From Salinadaptatus halalkaliphilus (lineage in GTDB: Archaea; Halobacteriota; Halobacteria; Halobacteriales; Natrialbaceae): a stretch of 64,000 nucleotides of DNA. Made by a program: the position numbers and the translations under genes. The stretch is taken from assembly GCF_006543045.1 (NCBI RefSeq), contig NZ_RBZW01000055.1:124001-188000 (forward strand). The letters are read 5' to 3'. Below are positions 42,762 through 50,948 of the stretch, one piece after another. The notes beneath the pieces were generated by a model, which worked only from the letters and a program-made list of their open reading frames with translations, searched no databases and was not told the origin of the DNA. How positions within the stretch are numbered: the first letter of the stretch is position 1; every line of letters begins with the position of its first letter.

Positions 42762-44708
42762 ATGGACCGCAAGGAATTTCGCGACCTCGCGTCGCCCGAG
42801 ACGGCACGCGAGGCGATCGAATCGCTCTCGCTCGAGGGCGGGATCGAACGCGTCCCGCTCGAGGACGCCCGCGGCCGGGTGCTCGTCGCGCGACTGGACG
42901 CCGAACTCGACGTACCGGGGTTCGATCGAGCGAGTATGGACGGCTACGCGCTTCGGGCGCGGGACACCTTCGGCGCCGACGAGGCAGATCCCGCTCGCCT
43001 CGCGGTCGTCGGCGAGGTACACGCCGGCGAGGAACCCGATGTCGCGCTCGAGGCGGGCGACGCCGTCGAGATTTCGACCGGCGCGGTGATGCCGTCGGGC
43101 GCGGACGCGATGGTCCCCGTCGAGCGGACGGACCGCGTCGAGCGTGGCTCGACGGCCGACGGGAACGGCGGCGCCGTGAGCGACGACGGTGACGCCGTCC
43201 TGATCCGCACCTCGGTGGCACCCGGGGACAACGTCATGTTCGCTGGTGCGGATGTGGCGGCCGGCGAGCGCGCGCTCGGGCCCGGAACGCGGATTACGCC
43301 GCGGGACGTCGGCCTTCTCTCTGCGATCGGCGTCGACGAGGTGCCGGTCCGTTCGCGGCCGACGGTCGGCATCGTCTCGACCGGCGACGAACTCGTGCGG
43401 CCAGGTGAGGATGTCGACAGTGCCCGCGGCGAGATCTACGATGTCAACAGTTACACCATCGCCGCTGGCGTCGAGGACGCCGGCGGCGAGGCCGTTCTCT
43501 ATCCACACGCCGGCGACGATCAGGACGAGATGGAGCGGGTCCTTCGGGAGGCCGCAAGCGAGTGCGACCTCGTGCTCTCCTCGGGCTCGACCAGCGCAAG
43601 CGCGGTCGACGTCATTTACCGAGTCATCGAGGAGCAAGGCGAGTTGCTGCTTCACGGCGTCGGCGTCAAGCCGGGCAAACCGATGCTCGTCGGTCGTTTG
43701 GAGGAGTCGGCCTACGTCGGCCTGCCGGGGTATCCCGTCTCGGCGATGATGGTCTTTCGAACGTTCGTCGCGCCGGCGCTTCGCGAGGCCGCCGGCGTCC
43801 CCGAACCGGAGACGGCGACCGTCTCCGGGGAGTTGGCCCGGGAGGTCCGTTCCGAACAGGGTCGTCATCGGTTGCTGCCGGTCGGGCTCGTCGAACGCGG
43901 GCCGACGCCGACGGCCGATGGTGGCCGAAAGGGTGCGGACGAGACCGGCGAGACGCTCGTCTACCCCGTCGACAAAGGCAGCGGCGCGACGACGAGTCTT
44001 GCTCACGCCGACGGCGTCGTCGAGGTACCGGCCGAGACCGACTACCTCGAGGCGGGTGCGTCGCTGTCCGTCTCGTTGTTCTCGCCGGACGTCCGGCCGC
44101 CGTCGATCCTGGGCGTCGGCGAGGACGATCCGACGCTGAATCGCCTGCTCGACCGACTCACGAACCCGCGCTATCTCTCGGTCGGCTCACGACCCGGCCT
44201 GCGCCGGCTTCGCGAGGGAACACCCGACATCGCGGTCGTCGCCGGCCCGCTCGAGCCCGACGGCGAGGTCGTCGAACTCGGCGACTGGGAGCGCGAGTGG
44301 GGGCTGGTCACGCGAGCGGGCAATCCCGACGATATCGACGGGCTCGCCGATCTGGTCGATCGTGACCTGGGCTTTGTCAACCGGACGACCGACTCCGGGC
44401 TCCGGACGAGCCTCGAGCGAGCGCTTGCAACACTGGCGGACGACCGCGGCGTCGACACCCACGACCTCGTCGACGCGATCGACGGCTTCGACGTCGCGCT
44501 TCGGGCCCACGAGAGCCCCGCCCGGCGTGTCATCGCAGGCGAGGCCGATGTCGCGATCGGGCTTGCCGACACCGCGGACCGCCTCGACCTCGCGTTCGTC
44601 CCGCTTGGCACCCAGTCCGTTCGCGTCCTCGCCAACCCCGATCGGACGGCCAAAGCCGGCGTTTGCGACCTCGAGTCAGCACTCGTGGAGCTCCCTGAGA
44701 TGCGTTGA
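42762..44708 (+). CDS. moeA: Molybdopterin molybdotransferase MoeA fused to a PBP-like domain
   Basis: A 648-aa fusion. Residues 1-410 are MoeA, which inserts molybdate into molybdopterin-AMP. The signature is in VPGFDRASMDGYALRA, GDAVEISTGAVMPSGADAMVPVERTD, PRDVGLLSAIGVDEVPVRSRPTVGIVSTGDELV and SSGSTSASAVDVIYRVIEEQGELLLHGVGVKPGKP. Residues about 440-648 are a periplasmic-binding-protein-like domain of the type found fused to archaeal MoeA (PF12727), probably a sensor of molybdate or cofactor. A stretch between them carries a low-complexity linker. The start at 42762 agrees with the upstream T-rich box. Confidence 0.93.
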   Translation: MDRKEFRDLASPETAREAIESLSLEGGIERVPLEDARGRVLVARLDAELDVPGFDRASMDGYALRARDTFGADEADPARLAVVGEVHAGEEPDVALEAGDAVEISTGAVMPSGADAMVPVERTDRVERGSTADGNGGAVSDDGDAVLIRTSVAPGDNVMFAGADVAAGERALGPGTRITPRDVGLLSAIGVDEVPVRSRPTVGIVSTGDELVRPGEDVDSARGEIYDVNSYTIAAGVEDAGGEAVLYPHAGDDQDEMERVLREAASECDLVLSSGSTSASAVDVIYRVIEEQGELLLHGVGVKPGKPMLVGRLEESAYVGLPGYPVSAMMVFRTFVAPALREAAGVPEPETATVSGELAREVRSEQGRHRLLPVGLVERGPTPTADGGRKGADETGETLVYPVDKGSGATTSLAHADGVVEVPAETDYLEAGASLSVSLFSPDVRPPSILGVGEDDPTLNRLLDRLTNPRYLSVGSRPGLRRLREGTPDIAVVAGPLEPDGEVVELGDWEREWGLVTRAGNPDDIDGLADLVDRDLGFVNRTTDSGLRTSLERALATLADDRGVDTHDLVDAIDGFDVALRAHESPARRVIAGEADVAIGLADTADRLDLAFVPLGTQSVRVLANPDRTAKAGVCDLESALVELPEMR

Positions 44709-44720
44709 CACCGCTGCATT

Positions 44721-44834
44721 TCATACTGGCGGACAGAACTATTCGAAGATCGGTCGCGCTCTTGCGGCCGTCGCCCTCGGGAACGGCCCCACATCCGCGA
44801 CCGACTGCTCACTGACTGCTGTCCGACAGTATCA
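44721..44834. repeat. Family-2 palindromic repeat, copy 1
   Basis: A 114-bp element with ends TCATACTGGCGGACAG and CTGTCCGACAGTATCA. Nested inner arms contain ATTCGAAGATCGGTCGCG, TTGCGGCCGTCGCC and matching CGCGACCGACTGCTCACTGA. It is in reverse orientation relative to copies 2 and 3 and lies just after moeA. Confidence 0.85.
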
Positions 44835-44867
44835 CTCACCCTGACCGTCAGTCCGTCACGAACAGCG

Positions 44868-44876
44868 ATTTATACA
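44868..44876 (+). promoter_or_regulatory. TATA element of the Bat-type regulator
   Basis: GATTTATACA lies 23-31 nt upstream of the ATG at 44899. Confidence 0.5.
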
Positions 44877-44898
44877 CGTCGCTGCTGTACGAGACCTG

Positions 44899-45558
44899 AT
44901 GTCGACGATAGCAGAGCTTCGCCTTCCGGCTACCGAGACGACGCTCGCGACGGCACTCGAGAACGCACCGGCTGCGACGTTCGCACTCGAGTCGTCGGTG
45001 TCGAAACCCCATCCCAGTTTCTGGGTCACCGGCGTCGAGCGCGAGCGGGCGACCGAGGCGTTCGACGCCGATCCATCCGTCGAGCGGGTCGAGTTACTCG
45101 TCGAAACCCAGACTCGGCTGCTGTTCGACGTTCGGTTCGTCGACGGCGACGGCATCCAATCGCTGTACGACCCGCTACTCGTCGACGGCGGCTGCCTCCT
45201 CGAGGCCTGGGCGACGAACGACTGGTGGCAGGTTCGGGCGCGATTCCCCGACCGCGACGCCCTCGTCGCCGCCTACGACCGCCTCGACGACCGCGGGATC
45301 ACCGCCGACCTCCGGCGGGTCAGCGACGGGACCGGCGATCTCGGCCCCGAAACACAACTGACCCCACAGCAACGCGAAGCCCTCGAGGCCGCGCTGAAAC
45401 ACGGCTACTTCGAAATCCCGCGTCGAATCTCGATGGAGGAACTCGCCGACGAACTCGACATCTCCCACCAGGCGCTCTCCGAGCGATTCCGTCGCGCCTA
45501 CGAGACGCTCGTCGACGAGGAACTGCAACCGACCGGCGAACAATCCGTTACTGAGTGA
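44899..45558 (+). CDS. Bat-type HTH-10 transcriptional regulator
   Basis: A 219-aa protein with an N-terminal regulatory region (about 1-150: AELRLPATETTLATALENAPAATFALES and others), as in the haloarchaeal bacterio-opsin activator family. It has a C-terminal HTH-10 domain: LTPQQREALEAALKHGYFEIPRRISMEELADELDISHQALSERFRRAYETLV. It lacks the PAS and GAF domains of full-length Bat. The target genes are unknown. The stop TGA is the first codon of a family-1 palindrome. The gene before is moeA, with a family-2 repeat between them. Confidence 0.88.
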   Translation: MSTIAELRLPATETTLATALENAPAATFALESSVSKPHPSFWVTGVERERATEAFDADPSVERVELLVETQTRLLFDVRFVDGDGIQSLYDPLLVDGGCLLEAWATNDWWQVRARFPDRDALVAAYDRLDDRGITADLRRVSDGTGDLGPETQLTPQQREALEAALKHGYFEIPRRISMEELADELDISHQALSERFRRAYETLVDEELQPTGEQSVTE

Positions 45559-45641
45559 TACGGTTTACTGTACGTCATTTCCGGCGCACCCGCCGTCCGG
45601 GTCGCGGGTGCGCCGGTACATCGTTACAGCAATCCGTATGA
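45556..45641. repeat. Family-1 palindromic repeat, copy 8 (stop codon of the regulator gene)
   Basis: TGATACGGTTTACTGT on the left and TTACAGCAATCCGTATGA on the right. The core is CCGGCGCACCCGC then GCGGGTGCGCCGG, a perfect 13-bp stem. TGA at 45556-45558 is the stop codon of the HTH gene. Confidence 0.92.
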
Positions 45642-45718
45642 GTCATATCCCCGTCTACGAGGCGACAGCGAAGTCCGTGAACCAGTACGCTTTTGGTCGA
45701 TATTCCCCACTAACTAGT

Positions 45719-45937
45719 ATGGCACCTCGAGACGACGCGACGGCTGATATTCGCTTCTACTACGGTATCGGGGCCTTCATGATCGTCGTCTACGGCGGGG
45801 CGATCGCCGCTGCGGTGCTGTTGGATCTTGCCGTCGTCGATCGTCGACTCGTCCCGCTCACGGTCGGCTTCTTGTTGTTTATGCTCGTCTATTTCGTCTC
45901 GATCAGCGTCCAACGTCTCGAACCGAGCGACGCCTGA
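45719..45937 (+). CDS. Small two-helix membrane protein
   Basis: A 72-aa protein beginning M-A-P-R-D-D-A-T-A-D-I-R-F, followed by two predicted transmembrane helices (about 16-36 and 42-64). The end is SVQRLEPSDA. A longer open frame begins inside the upstream palindrome, but it would add repeat-encoded residues, so I take the ATG at 45719. The stop TGA (45935-45937) is again supplied by a family-1 palindrome, so palindromes flank the gene on both sides. Function unknown. Confidence 0.65.
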   Translation: MAPRDDATADIRFYYGIGAFMIVVYGGAIAAAVLLDLAVVDRRLVPLTVGFLLFMLVYFVSISVQRLEPSDA

Positions 45938-46033
45938 TACGGTTTGCTGTACGTCAGTTCCGTCGCACCCGCGACCGGCGCCCTCGCGGGACGGTCGCGG
46001 GTCAACCGCCACTGACGACGACAGTCCGTAGCA
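45935..46033. repeat. Family-1 palindromic repeat, copy 9
   Basis: TGATACGGTTTGCTGT at the stop of the small membrane gene. The core pairs CGCACCCGCGACCG with CGGTCGCGGGTC. The right end is degraded (ACAGTCCGTAGCA). Confidence 0.75.
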
Positions 46034-46150
46034 GCGCGGTCGCTTCTCGATGGTTCGTTGCCGAGGACATCACCAGCCGAACCCGCTGGCTGCTGGACTC
46101 GAGGGCCAGAAATCGGCGGGTACTTCCCTGCCGATCACCCAGACGAAAGT

Positions 46151-47410
46151 ATGAACGAGGAACTCATCGACAGCGGTAATCTTCCGCTGGCCCGCAAATC
46201 CGTCCTGCCGGGCACCGGATTCTTTCTCCCCGACGATCTCGAGGAGGATCTCGAGGACGAGGAAGCCGCAGCCGCTCTCGAGGGCGCCGAAGTGGCGGTC
46301 GTCGCCGATCCCGACGCCGACGGATTGGCCTGCGTGGCACTGCTTCGAGCGGCCTACGACGACGTGGCCGTCGTACCCGAACCCGACGAAGAGGACGCGG
46401 CACTCGAGGAGGAAGACCTCGAGCGTGAACCGAGCGACGCGGACGATACGGCGCTCGAAGAACCCGAGCCCACGCCCCACGCCGTCGCCTTGCTGCCGGC
46501 CAGTCCCCACGATGTCGAGGACGCCCTGGCTCGCGTGGCCGAATACGGTGACGAGGGGGTCGATCTCTACGTCTGTGACCTCTGTCCGGACAAGTACGAG
46601 TACGTCGAGGACGAACTCGCGGCCGCACTCGAGACCGCTTCCCGCGTCTCGTGGTACGACCACCACCAGTGGGACGACGAGGTCGCCGCGGCCGTTCGCG
46701 AAGCCGGCGTCGACCTCGTCGTCGGCGATTCCGACGCGGAGTGTAGCGCCGACGTGGTCTATCGCTCGCTCGAGTACGAGTTCGACCCGATCTACGAGGA
46801 ACTCGCGGCCGTCACGCGAGACCACGACCTCTGGCTGCGCGAGGACCCACGCAGCGACGACCTCGCGGATTACGCCTACTGGACCGATCCCGCGGAGTAC
46901 GTCGAAGTCGTCCGCAAGTACGGCGCCGATCTGCCCGACTGGGTCGCCGAGTTCATCGCGGAACGACGCATCGAGAAAGAGGCGCTCATCGAGCAGGCGG
47001 TCGGTCGCGCGGAACTGCGGGAGGTCGGCCCCTACACGGTCGGGATCACCTACGGCCGCTGCTCGCAGAACGAGGTCGCCGAAGCGATGCGCGAACAGGG
47101 CGCCGACGCTTCCGTGATCGTCAAACCCGCCGGCTCGGCGTCGATCCGGGGCACCGACGAGTTCGAACGCTGTCACGAGGTCGCCGGGAAGGTAAACGGC
47201 GGCGGCCATCCCAAGGCCGCCGGCTGCAAGCCCGACATCTACGACGATATGCTCGACTACGCGAATCACTGGACCACCCGCGGCGCGGTGACCAAACGGG
47301 TGATCCTCGAGGCGTTCCACGAGGTCGTCGAGAGCGAGGACGCGGCTGACGGCGACGAGACCGATGGCGACGACCTCGAGGCTGCAGAGTCGACCAAATC
47401 TGGAGACTGA
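46151..47410 (+). CDS. DHH family phosphoesterase (RecJ-like)
   Basis: A 419-aa protein of the DHH/DHHA1 superfamily. Motif I is VAVVADPDADGLACVALLRAAY, motif III is WYDHHQWDD with the Asp-His-His, and the DHHA1 part ends in KVNGGGHPKAAGCKPD. An acidic insert (about 80-115, EDAALEEEDLEREPSDADD) separates motifs I and II. The archaeal members act as single-strand nucleases in repair or as oligoribonucleases. The ATG at 46151 begins MNEELIDSGNLPLARKSVLPGTGFFL, a typical N-terminus. Confidence 0.9.
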   Translation: MNEELIDSGNLPLARKSVLPGTGFFLPDDLEEDLEDEEAAAALEGAEVAVVADPDADGLACVALLRAAYDDVAVVPEPDEEDAALEEEDLEREPSDADDTALEEPEPTPHAVALLPASPHDVEDALARVAEYGDEGVDLYVCDLCPDKYEYVEDELAAALETASRVSWYDHHQWDDEVAAAVREAGVDLVVGDSDAECSADVVYRSLEYEFDPIYEELAAVTRDHDLWLREDPRSDDLADYAYWTDPAEYVEVVRKYGADLPDWVAEFIAERRIEKEALIEQAVGRAELREVGPYTVGITYGRCSQNEVAEAMREQGADASVIVKPAGSASIRGTDEFERCHEVAGKVNGGGHPKAAGCKPDIYDDMLDYANHWTTRGAVTKRVILEAFHEVVESEDAADGDETDGDDLEAAESTKSGD

Positions 47411-47494
47411 CTCGAGGACACCGGCTGATCGATCAGTGCGAGCAATCGATCGATGTGTGCGTCTTGTGCATACCGACGAAACTATTATTCGGCC

Positions 47495-47513
47495 GTGTGC
47501 AGAATATGCACAC
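47495..47513 (+). promoter_or_regulatory. Palindromic operator of the RHH-PIN module
   Basis: GTGTGCAGAATATGCACAC, with perfect 7-bp arms around GAATA, lies between the AT-rich promoter (ACTATTATTC at 47480) and the ATG at 47517. Half-sites GTGTGC and TTGTGCAT occur again at about 47455-47472. A repressor at this site would cover the transcription start, as in autoregulated toxin-antitoxin operons. Confidence 0.6.
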
Positions 47514-47516
47514 GTT

Positions 47517-47897
47517 ATGAGCGCGAGTGACGATCGGCGTCGTGTCCACTTCCAGTCGCCGGCGTATCTCCTCGAACGGTTGGACGCGGTTGCCGACCTC
47601 TTCGAGACGGATCGTACCGATCTGCTCGTGGATGCCATCAGCGAGTATCTCGAGGAGACGGCAGCTGACGATTCGTTTCAGGACCTCGTGGCCCGGAAGT
47701 ATTACGACGATCAGATCGACGCTGAGACCGTCTCGGAGCTGCTCGGCCCCGAAACCGCCCAGCGACTTCGGCTGTTGAAGGCCGATCTCGACCGTGAGCC
47801 GTTCGATCTCGACGCGCCTGACGATGCCGATATCTACGAGGGGGAGACGGACACGGTCGATGCCGAGAACGGATCCGAGGCAGATCCGGATCGATGA
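47517..47897 (+). CDS. Ribbon-helix-helix antitoxin-like protein
   Basis: A 126-aa protein. The N-terminal RRVHFQSPAYLLERLDAVADLFETDRTDLLVDAISEYLEE is a ribbon-helix-helix DNA-binding domain. The C-terminal part (DDQIDAETVSELLGPETAQRLRLLKADL) is helical and followed by an acidic tail. Its stop overlaps the ATG of a PIN gene by 4 nt. Together they form a VapBC-like pair. The palindrome immediately upstream is its likely binding site. Confidence 0.85.
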   Translation: MSASDDRRRVHFQSPAYLLERLDAVADLFETDRTDLLVDAISEYLEETAADDSFQDLVARKYYDDQIDAETVSELLGPETAQRLRLLKADLDREPFDLDAPDDADIYEGETDTVDAENGSEADPDR

Positions 47898-48469
47898 GTG
47901 GTCGGAGACGGCTTCGGACGATCGTCGCCGATACGAGTGCGCTGGTCAGCCTCGGTGTCGTCAGCGCTGACCCGACGTTCGAGACGGATTCGACACCGGA
48001 TCCCCTTCGCTTTCTGCTCACGTCGTGTACGGTGTCCGTGCCGCCGACCGTCGTCTCGGAACTCCGTGCAGTCGCGCAGTACGACGACATTCACGCCGCC
48101 GCAGCCACGAACGTCCTCGCCGCGCGTCCACACTACAGCGTCGTCGATCCCTACGAACGGACGGCGACGCCTGACTCGCGGCCGTCGTTTGGACTCGACG
48201 ACGGTGAAACGGACGCCATCGTGCTGGCGAACGCGCTCGAGGCCGACGGCGTTCTCACCGACGAGTTCGGCGGAACAAACTTCGCGCTCGTTCACGCGGC
48301 ACTCGTCGGTCCGCGTATCGTCCCTACCCCACGGCTCGTCTGTGACTACGACCGGAACGGCTACATGGAGACCGAGGCCGTTCGAACGCTTCTCGAGACC
48401 ATCGGCGACCATCGAAGCTGGGACGAGAGTCCCTACGTCGCGCAACTGCTGGCGCAGTTGGACGAGTGA
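47894..48469 (+). CDS. PIN-domain toxin-like protein
   Basis: A 191-aa protein. The catalytic acid residues expected for a PIN ribonuclease are in TIVADTSALVSLG (Asp), FGLDDGETDAIVLANALEADGVLTDEFGG (Glu, Asp). The region after it (THEGT-like VHAALVGPRIVPTPRLV) is longer than in classical VapC, so it is closer to the DUF3368-like type. The ATG overlaps the stop of the RHH gene, which is the expected antitoxin-toxin order. The stop TGA is part of a family-1 palindrome. Confidence 0.82.
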   Translation: MSGRRRLRTIVADTSALVSLGVVSADPTFETDSTPDPLRFLLTSCTVSVPPTVVSELRAVAQYDDIHAAAATNVLAARPHYSVVDPYERTATPDSRPSFGLDDGETDAIVLANALEADGVLTDEFGGTNFALVHAALVGPRIVPTPRLVCDYDRNGYMETEAVRTLLETIGDHRSWDESPYVAQLLAQLDE

Positions 48470-48552
48470 GACGGTCTGCTGTACCGATGTACCGGCGCAC
48501 CCGCCGCCCGGGTCGCGGGTGCACCGGAAATGACGTACAGTAAACCGTATGA
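48467..48552. repeat. Family-1 palindromic repeat, copy 10 (stop codon of the PIN gene)
   Basis: TGAGACGGTCTGCTGT on the left and GTACAGTAAACCGTATGA on the right, thus in reverse orientation. The core stem is CCGGCGCACCCGC/GCGGGTGCACCGG with one mismatch. TGA at 48467-48469 is the stop of the PIN gene. Confidence 0.88.
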
Positions 48553-48596
48553 GAGCTGAGTCCGGTCGGCGCGTCCACTTCTTTCGTTCTATCCGA

Positions 48597-49298
48597 CTAC
48601 TCCTGGGAGAGCACGTACCGCATGACCAGTTGGAGCACGTGGACGAAGACACCGGCGACGGCGATGTAGACGCCGATCGTCTGCAGGCCGATCGAGGCGT
48701 CCCGGTCGTCTCTGACCTGCCAGATCTCGTAGCCGAGCCGGAGCAAGAACCCGAGGAAGATCAACACGAAGCCGACGAGCAACAGCTGTGCCAGGACGAA
48801 ACTCCCGACGGCGATGACGACGACGCCGCCGATGAACGAGACATTCGCGAACCGGCCCCAGTGTTCGAACGTCGTACTCCGTGCGTAGACGTACCCCGAG
48901 ATCACCGCCGTCACGAGGGCGACGACGACCGCCGTCAGGCCGAGAATCTCGAGTTGCAGAGCCGCCGGTGCGACCGCGAGGATGCCGGCGCCGAAGATAC
49001 CGAACGCGAGTTGCAAGACGAGCATCCCGAGGAAAGCGATCCCCATGTCGCCACCCTCGATGCCGCGCTCGGCGACGAGTTCGCCGCCCATAATCGCCGC
49101 GCCGTAGACGATCACGCCGATGATCGGCATCGAAAACAAGGTGGCGTTGATCGCCGCCAGTTGTGGGATCGACGCGAAGACGTACATCACTGCGACGTTG
49201 ATCGCCATCAGCACGCTCGCGCCCCCGATGACCTGCACTTCTCGACTCGAGAGCCCGAACCCGCGGTCGGTCTCCTGTGGCGTTTCGAAGGAACTCAT
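48597..49298 (-). CDS. Polytopic membrane protein, function unknown
   Basis: A 233-aa protein with about seven transmembrane helices and a short acidic N-terminal tail (MSSFETPQETDRGFGLSSREVQ). Its overall topology resembles that of Bax-inhibitor-like membrane proteins, and I see no motif that confirms this. Its last helix (IAVAGVFVHVLQLVMRYVL) ends shortly before the family-1 repeat copy 10. No operon partner is seen. Confidence 0.7.
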   Translation of the reverse strand: MSSFETPQETDRGFGLSSREVQVIGGASVLMAINVAVMYVFASIPQLAAINATLFSMPIIGVIVYGAAIMGGELVAERGIEGGDMGIAFLGMLVLQLAFGIFGAGILAVAPAALQLEILGLTAVVVALVTAVISGYVYARSTTFEHWGRFANVSFIGGVVVIAVGSFVLAQLLLVGFVLIFLGFLLRLGYEIWQVRDDRDASIGLQTIGVYIAVAGVFVHVLQLVMRYVLSQE

Positions 49299-49375
49299 TG
49301 GGCGACCGTAGCCGATTCCCGCGGATAAGCGTACTCCTTACGGTTCTGTCATCACACCGTGTCGGTGCTCGAGAC

Positions 49376-49488
49376 TGATACTGTCGGACAGCAGTCAGTG
49401 ACACGTCGGTCGCGAATTCGCGGCCGTCCTTACGGTGACGGCCGCAGTACTGCGACCGATCGTTGAATAGTTCTGTTCAACAGTATGA
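49376..49488. repeat. Family-2 palindromic repeat, copy 2
   Basis: A 113-bp element starting TGATACTGTCGGACAG and ending CTGTTCAACAGTATGA. The inner arms are GGTCGCGAATTCGCGGCCGT and ACGGCCGCAGTACTGCGACC, separated by a short loop. It lies upstream of the Mrr-like gene. Confidence 0.85.
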
Positions 49489-49545
49489 CGCGAGTGTCGG
49501 AGCCGAAAGACTATCGGTATCGAAACAGGTACGATACGGTGAGTA

Positions 49546-50919
49546 ATGGCGCTGCTGGACGAGCTCTCCGGCTACGAGTTCGAGGATCTGATGGAGGACG
49601 TGTTTCGAAAGCTCGGCTACGAGAACGTCCGCCAGTCGGCACGCACGGCCGACGAAGGTCGGGATATTCTGATGGAGGAAGTGATCGACGGGCAACGGCG
49701 AGCGGTCGTCGTCGAGTGTAAACACACCGACACCGTCGGTCGGCCGGTCGTCCAGAAACTTCACTCGGCGATCCGGACCTACGACTACGACGGTCCGCGA
49801 CGCGGGCTGGTAGCGACGACGGGACGCTTTACCGAACCGGCCCGCAAGTACGCTGCCGACCTCGGCACCCGGGAGGACGGCGGCATCGAACTTCTTTCCG
49901 GCACCGACCTCCGCGAGATCGGCGAGGAAATCGGGATGGACCTCTACAACGGCCGTATCGAAATCCTCTGCGAGGAGGCCCTCGAGCCGACCCATCCCAC
50001 AGCCGACCGTGACGCGCCGGTCTACGAGGCCGTTCGCGACGTGGCGAACCTCGAGCCGGCGACGATTCCGACGCCCGAGACGAGCGTCACGCTCGAGCCG
50101 CTGGTGACGATCAGCGGTCGAACGAGCGCCACCTTCGAGACCTCGGTCGGCGTCGTCCACAGCCTCGACGAGACGACCGACCTCGTGATCCACGCCGATC
50201 GCGAGACGCCACGGGTCGCAAGCGGCGACGTTCGCTCGCTGGTCGCGAACCCGACCGCACCACGGATCGACCTCGACGCGCGCGACCTCGAGGCGACCTT
50301 CGACGCGGTCGAGCGCAAGCGCTTCGACCAGACCGAGACCGAGTACAAGGAGTGGGCGATCGACAAGCTCCGGGCGATCCACACGACGACGGTCCACTAC
50401 ACGGGCGACAACAACGTCGACTACGAGAAGACCTGTACGCCGAATCGCTCGGATGTCCGCGTCCAGTCGATCGACCCCGTCTACGCGCCCCACGTCCGAT
50501 CGAACCTCTCGCTGGGCGCGTACGACTATCGCTACGCCTACTACGCGGCCGGCCCCTCGAGGACGACCACGACCGACGCCTTCCATCGCTGTGTCCACTG
50601 CGAGCGGGCCGGCGCGGACGGCAGCTACACCTACTGCGACAACTGCGGCAGCATCAACTGTCCCGATCACGTTCGAACGGAGCGCCTCGAGGGCGAACCC
50701 GTCTGTACCGGCTGTGCGGTCACCGAACGCTTTGCGCTACAGACGAAGTACTTCTACGACGAGTCCAATCTCGAGGCGTTCCGCGATGAGTACGCCGAGA
50801 TGGCGATCCACGAGAAAGCGATGGAGAACGTTGCGCTGGCGGTGGCGAGTGCGATTGCCCTCGCGTTCTTCGCGCTCGTGATCGTCGTCGGGGTGGTCGG
50901 TGCGGTCGGGCTCCTTTAG
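49546..50919 (+). CDS. Membrane-anchored Mrr-type restriction endonuclease-like protein with zinc ribbon
   Basis: A 457-aa protein. Residues 1-115 are an Mrr-like PD-(D/E)xK nuclease domain: GYEFEDLMEDVFRKLGYENV, D40 in DEGRDIL, and E57-C-K59 in VVVECKHTDT, then a Q-containing helix. The middle (about 150-340) is beta-rich. A zinc-ribbon-like region holds CVHC, YCDNC, INCPDH and CTGC (about 350-395). The C-terminus is one transmembrane helix (about 428-457). Such nucleases usually cut modified DNA; the membrane anchor is odd for that role. It is a single gene without a methyltransferase neighbour. Confidence 0.85.
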   Translation: MALLDELSGYEFEDLMEDVFRKLGYENVRQSARTADEGRDILMEEVIDGQRRAVVVECKHTDTVGRPVVQKLHSAIRTYDYDGPRRGLVATTGRFTEPARKYAADLGTREDGGIELLSGTDLREIGEEIGMDLYNGRIEILCEEALEPTHPTADRDAPVYEAVRDVANLEPATIPTPETSVTLEPLVTISGRTSATFETSVGVVHSLDETTDLVIHADRETPRVASGDVRSLVANPTAPRIDLDARDLEATFDAVERKRFDQTETEYKEWAIDKLRAIHTTTVHYTGDNNVDYEKTCTPNRSDVRVQSIDPVYAPHVRSNLSLGAYDYRYAYYAAGPSRTTTTDAFHRCVHCERAGADGSYTYCDNCGSINCPDHVRTERLEGEPVCTGCAVTERFALQTKYFYDESNLEAFRDEYAEMAIHEKAMENVALAVASAIALAFFALVIVVGVVGAVGLL

Positions 50920-50948
50920 GAGATCCGACTGCTATATCGGGCGTCTGG

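Noticed and set aside
42552-44006. A 484-codon minus-strand frame over moeA
   Set aside because: Antisense shadow of moeA with Arg-rich composition and no domain.
46070-47638. A 522-codon minus-strand frame over the DHH gene
   Set aside because: Antisense shadow; the plus strand has the full DHH/DHHA1 motif set.
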